From assembly GCF_030530635.1 (NCBI RefSeq), contig NZ_JAUMUL010000005.1, positions 15,119 through 79,118 of the forward strand: a DNA stretch of 64,000 nt, read 5' to 3'. Both the position numbers and the translations under genes were made by a program. The DNA comes from Actinomyces sp. (GTDB lineage Bacteria; Actinomycetota; Actinomycetes; Actinomycetales; Actinomycetaceae). Positions 58,038-64,000 of the stretch are shown in pieces. The notes beneath the pieces are model-generated. The model saw only the letters and a program-made list of their open reading frames with translations. It was not told the DNA's origin and did no database searches. Every line of letters starts with the position of its first letter. The stretch's first letter is position 1.

Positions 58038-58745
58038 GTGACCGAATCATTCCCTTTGCAACCGCCGCCCGGAGTGGTCCTCACGGGCCGGGCGGCCGCG
58101 CAACGGCTAACGTCCATGGGGCTCGACGCAGACCTCCTGGCCGGGGCATGTCATGACGGACTCCAGGCCGCCATCAACCAGCACACAGCATTCGATCCCG
58201 TTATCGCCTTCGGCTTTGAGCACTGGGCGAAGACCGTCAGCGCTGTGCGCAAGTATCTGGGCGGCCTAGGCTGGCAGGCCCACGACCGCGGCAATGCACC
58301 TCGCTCAGTAAGCCCGGACGGGCACCTGACCGCCATTGCCGCCATGGGAGGGAACGCCAGCACTGGAAACCCGGGCGAACGGCCCGCCAACGCGAGAAGC
58401 AAGGGTCCTACCTTCCGCAACGAAGTTGACGACAATGCCGCACTCTCGCACATTCGGCTCGCCCACCAGCTCGTCCTCGACTTATCCGAAGGCGCAACAA
58501 CCGCTGATACCGCCGTGGCTCGGGGTACTTCACTGCACACCTGGATACTGTTGTATTTCTGGGATCGCAGTGAGCACGTGCTTCGCTGCGAACTCTCGCT
58601 GCCCGTCGCCTGCGACGACGGCATCATCACCCATTGGCATACCCGCATCATTCTGCCGGAAGTACCGCTGGAGCCCGTAGGTCTCGAGGCCATCCCACCG
58701 CGACGCCCCACCGACGACGTCGACTTCGACGTGGTAGCGCTGTAA
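58038..58745 (+). CDS. Unknown protein co-encoded with an XRE-ImmA peptidase
   Basis: The 235-residue protein is not recognised. Its N-terminal half is helical, with LTGRAAAQRLTSMG and a region AVRKYLGGLGWQAH. The middle (about 95-135) is Asn/Gly/Ala-rich, with TGNPGERPANARSKG. The C-terminal half looks like a beta-rich domain (HVLRCELSLPVACDDGIITHW). No signal peptide, membrane segment or catalytic motif stands out. It starts on GTG after GAGGGG and is 33 nt upstream of the XRE-ImmA gene, so it is its likely partner, perhaps as a toxin or the protease substrate. Base composition is lower in GC than neighbouring housekeeping genes. Confidence 0.65.
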   Translation: MTESFPLQPPPGVVLTGRAAAQRLTSMGLDADLLAGACHDGLQAAINQHTAFDPVIAFGFEHWAKTVSAVRKYLGGLGWQAHDRGNAPRSVSPDGHLTAIAAMGGNASTGNPGERPANARSKGPTFRNEVDDNAALSHIRLAHQLVLDLSEGATTADTAVARGTSLHTWILLYFWDRSEHVLRCELSLPVACDDGIITHWHTRIILPEVPLEPVGLEAIPPRRPTDDVDFDVVAL

Positions 58746-58778
58746 CGCCCATCCCCGCGGAATCGAGTCATTCACAGC

Positions 58779-59825
58779 ATGTCCATCCACCCCACACGTG
58801 TCACAATTGCCCGCGAACGCGGCGGATTGTCCCGTGTTGACCTGGCCACCGCCGTCGGCGTAACTACGCGCACTCTCACAAACTGGGAAGACAGCGGCGC
58901 ACCGGTCAACAGGGCCGAAGCGCTCGCCATCGCCACCGCACAACCCGTGGCATTCTTCCAAACTAATCCGGCTGCCACGGTGACCGATGATCTGGTCTTC
59001 TTCAGAACGCGTCGCCGTACTACCGCGGCGCTCCTACACCAGGCCACCGCCCTCGGGTCTCTGGGAATGGAAATGTTCAACGAGATGGGTCGGCGACTTG
59101 GCCTGCCTGCACTTGCGCTGCCGGAACTCGATCCGGGTCTGTCCCCTCAGGCGACCGCTGAGGCGGTGCGCCTGCAATGGGGCTTGGGCGACTTCCCACT
59201 GCCAAACCTCGTGCAGCTGGTTGAGTCCCATGGCATCCGGGTGCTGGGGATCCCGGCAGCCGAGCAGGACGTTGACGCCTTCAGTTTCTGGGGTCAGGAC
59301 GCACACCCGTATGTGTTCCTCGCCCGCCGGAAGACGCCGGAGCGGTCCCGCTTTGATCTCGCCCACGAACTCGGTCACCTCCTCATGCACTCCAGCACTA
59401 AGACCGACGGCGACGCCACGGACCGGGAGTTGGAACGGGAGGCCAACGTCTTTGCAGCAGCGCTCTTGCTTCCGCCCGATTACGTACGCGCGACGATGCC
59501 CTCCGCCCCACCGCTGGACGCAGTTATTGCGCTCGCCCGTCGTTTCGGCGCCTCCGCCGTCGCTGCGGCACACTCCGTTCACGACGTCGGAAGAGCTTCT
59601 GACTGGGGTCACCGCCAACTCATGGCAGAACTCACCCGCCGCGGTTTTGCAACCGGTGAGCCGGGCAGCTCGCTCCCCTATGAGCGCTCGCGAATCCATG
59701 ACGCCCTGGTGAAATATCTGCGCCAGACCAGAATGACGACGACTGCCTGGGCACGTAGCATCGGCCAGCGCCCCGACGATGTGGCGGCATTTGCCCTCGG
59801 ACAAGCACTGTCAGTCGCGCCATAG
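58779..59825 (+). CDS. XRE-family regulator fused to ImmA/IrrE metallopeptidase
   Basis: The 348-residue protein has an N-terminal XRE helix-turn-helix (about 5-60: ARERGGLSRVDLATAVGVTTRTLTNWE) and a zinc peptidase domain with HELGH at 196-200 and the third ligand in EREANVFAAALLLP (220-232). COG2856 proteins of this form cleave repressors (ImmA of ICEBs1, IrrE of Deinococcus) or act in toxin-antitoxin and defence modules. About 100 C-terminal residues (from VIALARRFG) are an extra helical domain. Together with the preceding gene it forms a two-gene accessory module between housekeeping genes. Confidence 0.88.
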   Translation: MSIHPTRVTIARERGGLSRVDLATAVGVTTRTLTNWEDSGAPVNRAEALAIATAQPVAFFQTNPAATVTDDLVFFRTRRRTTAALLHQATALGSLGMEMFNEMGRRLGLPALALPELDPGLSPQATAEAVRLQWGLGDFPLPNLVQLVESHGIRVLGIPAAEQDVDAFSFWGQDAHPYVFLARRKTPERSRFDLAHELGHLLMHSSTKTDGDATDRELEREANVFAAALLLPPDYVRATMPSAPPLDAVIALARRFGASAVAAAHSVHDVGRASDWGHRQLMAELTRRGFATGEPGSSLPYERSRIHDALVKYLRQTRMTTTAWARSIGQRPDDVAAFALGQALSVAP

Positions 59826-59859
59826 GCCCCGATCCGCCCGCGCCTAGACGCGAGCCGTT

Positions 59860-60636
59860 CTACAGCCCCACGATCTCGCCGCGCAGGAAGGTGACCGCCG
59901 CGCCCGCGAGCGCGCATCGCTCGCCGTCGACCACACACAGCAGTTCACCGCCACGTGCGGAGGCCTGCCAGGCGCGGATGCGTGGCTTGCCCAACTGCTC
60001 TGCCCAGTACGGGGCGATGTGGCAGTGCCCGGAGCCGCACACCGGGTCCTCTGCGATACCGAGCGACGGGGCGAAACTGCGCGATACGCAGTCGAACTCA
60101 CTGCCCGGGGCGGTCGCGTGGCACAGCGGACCGGGCAGCTCCTCGACCCGCCGCAGGTCCGGCGTCAGGCCGCGGACGGTAGCCTCGTCGTCGAATACGC
60201 ACAGCAGGTCGCGCCCCATCCAGGCCTCGGAGGGACGCGCGCCGAGAGCCGTCACCATCTGATCGGTGACCTCGAGGCGGCGCAGCCGGTAGGCGGGGAA
60301 GTCCATCTCGTACCGGCCCTCGCGGTGGCGCACGGTCAGGCGGCCGCTGAGCGTTTCGAAGGAGACGGCGTCGGCCCCGGTAGCGAGCTCAGCCAGCAGC
60401 ACGTGCGCGGTCGCCAGGGTGGCGTGGCCACACAGGTCGATCTCGCCGCCCGGAGTGAACCACCGCAAGCGCCACGCCTCCCCCTCACGCACGCAGAACG
60501 CCGTCTCGGAGAGGTTGTTCTCCCGGGCGATCGCCTCCATGAGCCTGTCGGCGGGCCAGGTCTCGGGCAGACAGACGGCGGCAGGGTTGCCCGCGAAGGG
60601 ACGGTCGGTGAAGGCGTCAACGACGAACTGGCGCAT
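59860..60636 (-). CDS. PhzF-family isomerase
   Basis: The 258-residue protein starts MRQFVVDAFTDRPFAGNPAAVCLPE, the PhzF signature, with the catalytic glutamate in NNLSETAF. It also has FTPGGEIDLCGHATLATAHVL and the second-half EDPVCGSGHCHIAPYWAE. PhzF-like enzymes isomerise or epimerise small acids; most, like this one, have no known substrate. The ATG at 60636 is the only start matching the family. It follows the DUF523 gene by 20 nt on the same strand. Confidence 0.9.
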   Translation of the reverse strand: MRQFVVDAFTDRPFAGNPAAVCLPETWPADRLMEAIARENNLSETAFCVREGEAWRLRWFTPGGEIDLCGHATLATAHVLLAELATGADAVSFETLSGRLTVRHREGRYEMDFPAYRLRRLEVTDQMVTALGARPSEAWMGRDLLCVFDDEATVRGLTPDLRRVEELPGPLCHATAPGSEFDCVSRSFAPSLGIAEDPVCGSGHCHIAPYWAEQLGKPRIRAWQASARGGELLCVVDGERCALAGAAVTFLRGEIVGL

Positions 60637-60656
60637 GCGCCAGATCCTAGCGTCGG

Positions 60657-61139
60657 CTACCGGCGCCGCTCCCGTGCGGCTCCCTTCGTCACAACGGCGA
60701 TCCCGCGACGGCGCAGTGCGGCCGCCAGTACGCCGCAGCCCTGCTTGAGTTCGCCGCTGTGAGCGCCGTCGTAGATGGTACGCACGCCGCAGGACGGGCT
60801 GCGCTCCTGCAGCACCGCAGCGGGACATCCCATCTGCGCCGCCACAACGGCGGCCGCATGGGCACCACGCATAAAGGCGTCGGTAACGTCCTCGCCGTCG
60901 CGAGTGATCACGCGCGCATGCCCGTCGAGCACGTCTTCGCCGTCGCCACCCACGATCTCGGCGGGCGGTCGCGGGACGGGCAGACCACCCATCAACTCAG
61001 CGCACAACGGCAGAGCCAGCCCATCGGCAACCAGGGCGACGACGTCACGATCCGGCTTGGCGGCACCGTCGTACCGGCAGGTGAAGCCGGCCAAGCATGC
61101 GCTGACGAGCAGCGGGCCGCCGGAGGACATAGAGTTCAT
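60657..61139 (-). CDS. DUF523 (YbbK-like) protein
   Basis: The 160-residue protein shows the DUF523 motifs: VSACLAGFTCRYDG, LCAELMGGLPVPRPPAEIVGGDG and the cysteine-bearing ERSPSCGVRTIYDG. A conserved CxxxxxC-type cysteine pattern could bind metal, but no reaction is known. It precedes the PhzF gene and they may be co-transcribed. Confidence 0.88.
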   Translation of the reverse strand: MNSMSSGGPLLVSACLAGFTCRYDGAAKPDRDVVALVADGLALPLCAELMGGLPVPRPPAEIVGGDGEDVLDGHARVITRDGEDVTDAFMRGAHAAAVVAAQMGCPAAVLQERSPSCGVRTIYDGAHSGELKQGCGVLAAALRRRGIAVVTKGAARERRR

Positions 61140-61227
61140 GGCGGGCAGCCTACTGGCAATGCGCTGGCCTCCGACCGGCGGCGGGTCGACCCCACGTCAC
61201 AAGTTCCGGTCTCGGTGGGCGATGAGC

Positions 61228-61267
61228 GGGGTGGGGCGGAACCGGAGAACCGGAACCGCCCCACCCC
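61228..61267 (-). terminator. Hairpin downstream of clpP2
   Basis: GGGGTGGGGCGG (61228-61239) pairs with CCGCCCCACCCC (61256-61267); inner CCGG/CCGG could pair too. It lies 39 nt after the clpP2 stop on the minus strand and upstream of DUF523, ending the clpP transcript. No U-tract is evident. Confidence 0.7.
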
Positions 61268-61305
61268 GTGGAATTGCGCCCGAGCCGGCGAACCCGGGCG
61301 CGCGC

Positions 61306-62001
61306 TTACGCCGAGTGCGGCGAGGCGGGCGCCTTGCGGGAGGAGAGCACCTGGTCGACGATGCCATAGTCCTTGGCGGCGGTCGCCGTCAGGATCGTGT
61401 CGCGCTCGAGGTCCGCGTGGACCTTCTCCACCGGCTGCCCGGTGTGGGAGGCCAGAGTGTCCTCCAGCCAGGTACGCATACGGTCGATCTCATTGGCGAT
61501 GATCTCGATATCACTGGCCTGACCCTGCACCCCCTCCATGGCGGGCTGGTGGATGAGCACGCGGGCATTGGGCAGTGCCAGGCGCTTGCCGGGCGAGCCC
61601 GCGGCCAGCAGTACGGCGGCGGCGGAGGCGGCCTGCCCGAGGCACACGGTCTGCACCTGCGGCTTGATGTACTGCATGGTGTCGTAGATGGCCGTCAGCG
61701 CCGTGAAAGAACCGCCGGGACTGTTGATGTACATGGTGATCAGGCCGTCGGGGTCCTGGGACTCCAGGACCAGCAGCTGCGCCATGATGTCGTCGGCGGA
61801 GGCGTCGTCGACCTGCACGCCCATGAAGACAATGCGGTCCTCGAACAGCTTGGCGTAGGGATCCTGCCGCTTGAAGCCGTACGCGGTGCGCTCCTCGAAC
61901 TGGGGCAGCACGTAGCGCGCCTGGGGCAGGGATCGCGGGTCGATGCCCGTGGCCTGAACCTGCCGGGCGACGGCGTCGAAGTAGGGGCGAGAGCTCGTCA
62001 T
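61306..62001 (-). CDS. clpP2: ATP-dependent Clp protease proteolytic subunit, second copy (ClpP2)
   Basis: The 231-residue serine protease has catalytic Ser in [13 protein letters not shown] and His in [12 protein letters not shown], with the Asp in DLERDT. Its N-terminus is longer than that of the first copy and includes [31 protein letters not shown]. In actinobacteria ClpP1 and ClpP2 assemble into a mixed tetradecamer with ClpX or ClpC1. The ATG lies one base after the clpP1 stop. Confidence 0.95.
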   Translation of the reverse strand: MTSSRPYFDAVARQVQATGIDPRSLPQARYVLPQFEERTAYGFKRQDPYAKLFEDRIVFMGVQVDDASADDIMAQLLVLESQDPDGLITMYINSPGGSFTALTAIYDTMQYIKPQVQTVCLGQAASAAAVLLAAGSPGKRLALPNARVLIHQPAMEGVQGQASDIEIIANEIDRMRTWLEDTLASHTGQPVEKVHADLERDTILTATAAKDYGIVDQVLSSRKAPASPHSA

Positions 62002-62002
62002 G

Positions 62003-62641
62003 TCAGTTCTCTCCGTTCTGGGTGCCGATCTCGCGGCTGGAACTCACGATGTGGTCGACGAATCCGTATTCCAGGGCTTCGGTCGCGGAGAACCAGTGGT
62101 CGCGGTCGGAGTCGCGGATGATCTCCTCAACCGTGTGGCCGGTGTTCGCCGCGGTGATCTCGGACAGCTCCTGCTTCATCTTGATGATCAGGTCGGCGTT
62201 AATGCGGATGTCCGTGGCCGATCCGCCCGCCCCACCGGAGGGCTGGTGCATGAGCACCCGAGTGTGCGGCGTGATGTAGCGCTTGCCGCGGGCGCCGGAG
62301 GACAGCAGGAACTGTCCCATGGAGGCGGCCAGGCCGGTGGCAACGGTGACCACGTCGGGCTGGACGTACTGCATGGTGTCGTAGATGGCCATGCCGGCGG
62401 TCACGGAGCCGCCCGGGGAGTTGATGTACAGGTAAATGTCCCGCTCGGGGTCCTCGGCGGCCAGCAGCAGCATCTGTGCGCAGATGGCGTTGGCATTGTC
62501 ATCACGCACCTCGGAGCCGAGCCAGATGATGCGTTCCTTCAGCAGGCGGTTGTAGATGGAGTCGGTCAGGCCCAGGCCCGTCCCAGACCCGTCGACGGCG
62601 GCTGGGGTCGTAGCCGCCGGAGGCGTGTGGAGCTCGCTCAC
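62003..62641 (-). CDS. clpP1: ATP-dependent Clp protease proteolytic subunit, first copy (ClpP1)
   Basis: The ~212-residue protein has [16 protein letters not shown] (Ser), [15 protein letters not shown] (His) and the Asp in [14 protein letters not shown], the complete triad, and [19 protein letters not shown]. The GTG at 62641 ([14 protein letters not shown]) is preceded by GGAAGG; an upstream in-frame extension is unlikely. Trigger factor (tig) usually lies upstream and clpX downstream; neither is in this window on those sides. Confidence 0.95.
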   Translation of the reverse strand: MSELHTPPAATTPAAVDGSGTGLGLTDSIYNRLLKERIIWLGSEVRDDNANAICAQMLLLAAEDPERDIYLYINSPGGSVTAGMAIYDTMQYVQPDVVTVATGLAASMGQFLLSSGARGKRYITPHTRVLMHQPSGGAGGSATDIRINADLIIKMKQELSEITAANTGHTVEEIIRDSDRDHWFSATEALEYGFVDHIVSSSREIGTQNGEN

Positions 62642-62907
62642 GTCAGTCCTTCCGTGTTCGGTGATGCCAACGCTAACCCGCCTCCCGTCCAGCGCATGCC
62701 CAGGATCGGGGGCTTTTCGCTTACGGCCCACACGACGACGACGCAGCCGGCCCCGGATGTGCCGGAGGCCACCGTTTCACTATGGTGAGATGCGGGTAAC
62801 CTCAACACCGGATTTGAAACGACCAAGACGGGGAGAAATGGCACGCCGGCCCGCGAGTGCACGCCGAGTCCGCGATACGAATACGCCCGCCAAGGAAGGA
62901 CACCCTC

Positions 62908-63261
62908 ATGCCCACCACGCCCGCCTCCGAGTCCCTGTTCCGCCTCGGCCTGAATGAGGCACTGCCGATCAGCGAGGAGGCCACCACCTCCCGCGTGGTG
63001 GTCAACAATGACGTCCTGCGCACCGTCATCTTCACCTTTGACGCCGGCCAGCTGCTCACTGAGCACGCCTCCACCAAGGCGGTGGTCGTCACCCTGCTGG
63101 AGGGCGAGATGGACTTCACCATCGCCGGACGTACCGAACGCATGCATGCGGGCGACGTCATCTACCTGGCACCGAACGACCGTCACGCACTCACCGCCGT
63201 GACCCCGTGCCGCATGCAACTGGTGATGGTCGAGGTCGAGGACCGCGGCCCCCAGGACTGA
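62908..63261 (+). CDS. Small cupin-domain protein
   Basis: The 117-residue protein is a single cupin barrel: SRVVVNNDVLRTVIFTFDAGQLLTEHASTKAVVVTLLEGEMDFT then GDVIYLAPNDRHAL. One His (EHAS) and one more (DRHAL) could form a metal site. Such proteins are found as stress or sensing proteins with no fixed reaction. AAGGAAGGA precedes the ATG at 62908. Confidence 0.85.
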   Translation: MPTTPASESLFRLGLNEALPISEEATTSRVVVNNDVLRTVIFTFDAGQLLTEHASTKAVVVTLLEGEMDFTIAGRTERMHAGDVIYLAPNDRHALTAVTPCRMQLVMVEVEDRGPQD

Positions 63262-63287
63262 CGCGCCCGACAGGCGCCCGGCGCGGA

Positions 63288-63742
63288 TCAGCGTGCGGCC
63301 CTCGTGGCGCAGCACAGGCAGACCACCACGAGGGCGGCGCTGATCGCTACCGCTCCTGCCGCCCATGGTTGCCATATCTGCCCATCGAGTATCGCGGCGT
63401 GTGCCCGCAGCGGCCACCACGAGGGCACCACGGCCGTCAGGAGGCCCCATGACCCGCCGCGCCCCATTACGAAGGCCGGCATCACCAGCAGCACGAATCC
63501 CAGTTTGATCGCCGTCACCGCCTGGATCGTCGAATCCGTGAAGACGGCTATACCCATGGCGGTGGCACCTGCCAAGGGCGCCCCGGCCAGGGCCAGGCCC
63601 GCGGCTCTCCACCAGTCCAGTTCGTTCAGCCCGCCGACACTCAGCCCCACAATCGCGATCGGAGCGGCAATCCCGGTGGCCAAGCCGGCGCGCCAGACCA
63701 GGTAGCCACGCAATGACACCGGGGTCACCGCCACGGCCCGCC
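63288..63742 (-). pseudogene. Truncated ABC-2 type permease (fluoroquinolone-exporter-like)
   Basis: The minus strand encodes about 150 residues beginning near RAVAVTPVSLRGYLVWRAG and running through four to five hydrophobic segments to CLCCATRAAR. This is the C-terminal two thirds of an ABC-2-type permease of the kind annotated as fluoroquinolone export permease. The N-terminal third is missing. The recognisable sequence stops at about 63742, exactly where the 19-bp-period repeat array begins; frames beyond that are repeat-encoded. It is either a pseudogene or a fragment left after the array or its neighbour replaced the 5' end. Confidence 0.6.
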
Positions 63743-63905
63743 AGGTGGACCGCCCGCCTCTGTTTGGACCCCATACGTCGGTTTGGATCCCATAAGTCTG
63801 TTTGGACCGCCCCAGTAGCACACTACGGCGGTCCAAACAGAGCAACGCGGTCCAAATCGAGGCTGACGACCCAAACAGAGCCAAGCGGCCCAAACAAGGC
63901 ACGCC
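63743..63905. repeat. 19-bp-period array: four direct and four inverted units (GTTTGGACC)
   Basis: Direct units start at 63743 (AGGTGGACCGCCCGCCTCT), 63762 (GTTTGGACC), 63781 (GTTTGGATC) and 63800 (GTTTGGACC), each 19 bp apart. Inverted cores GGTCCAAAC, GGTCCAAAT, GACCCAAAC and GGCCCAAAC start at 63830, 63849, 63868 and 63887, again 19 bp apart. The innermost pair forms a hairpin, CTGTTTGGACCGCC with GGCGGTCCAAACAG, around a loop of about 15 nt. Outward of each core the other ~10 bases vary. Nothing further is recognised in 63906-64000. Confidence 0.85.
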
Positions 63906-64000
63906 GACGGCGGACACCCCCCACGGCAACCCACGACACCCCCACACCACGCCCGTCTAAAACACCACATTCGCGCAGACAACCCACACCCGGCGAACCG

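Noticed and set aside
63743..63905. CRISPR array
   Set aside because: The period is 19 bp, the conserved core about 9 bp, half of the units are inverted and no cas gene is near.

Overview
The window is about 68-70% GC by eye and reads as the chromosome of an actinobacterium. Gene order (coaD-sepIVA-DUF177-rnc-mutM, rplU-rpmA-obg-proB, nrdR-LysM protein-lexA, clpP1-clpP2, leuCD opposite an IclR regulator) together with a fermentative gene set (ldh, cydABDC, a large GH2 beta-galactosidase) points to Actinomyces or a close relative in the Actinomycetaceae. The genus is an inference from gene order; no rRNA or tRNA gene is present to anchor it.

Layout. 1-7 kb: 3' end of a response regulator, a 654-bp ISL3-type non-autonomous element, a membrane protein with an Asp-rich tail, proA, a two-gene AAA-ATPase/TOPRIM cassette bracketed by a second copy of the proA 5' end, a TetR/HXXEE pair and a second ISL3-type element. 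7-14 kb: proB-obg-rpmA-rplU and an RNase E/G. 14-23 kb: cydABDC with a GAF-domain histidine kinase, facing its NarL/DevR-type regulator. 23-30 kb: mutM, rnc, DUF177, sepIVA, coaD and lacZ. 30-31 kb: a decayed luxS remnant and a 131-bp inverted-repeat element. 31-46 kb: rsmD, recG, FakA-like, rpmB, thiL, ddl, an AMIN-like lipoprotein, gpsA, plsC, murA, leuD, leuC. 46-57 kb: IclR regulator, glycosyltransferase, nrdR, LysM SOS protein, lexA, ldh, dinG, hflX, an MFS transporter and a methyltransferase. 58-64 kb: an unknown protein plus XRE-ImmA peptidase, PhzF, DUF523, clpP2-clpP1, a cupin and a truncated permease.

How genes work together: proB and proA supply proline; cydABDC with the adjacent two-component pair is an oxygen/redox respiration unit; leuCD opposite the IclR protein is a leucine-responsive unit; lexA with its divergent LysM neighbour shares three LexA boxes; gpsA-plsC make phosphatidic acid; murA and ddl act in peptidoglycan synthesis; clpP1/clpP2 form the mixed protease.

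The most unusual signal is non-coding. Several intergenic regions hold short arrays built on one plan: a unit repeated directly at a fixed 19-23 bp period, usually followed or preceded by inverted copies of the same unit. The unit sequence differs from locus to locus. The clearest is at 63743-63905 (four direct plus four inverted units, exact 19-bp period). One family, based on CCGAGRTCGGT, is dispersed at six places, four of them between convergent genes. The other candidate system is the AAA/TOPRIM pair inserted at the start of proA.
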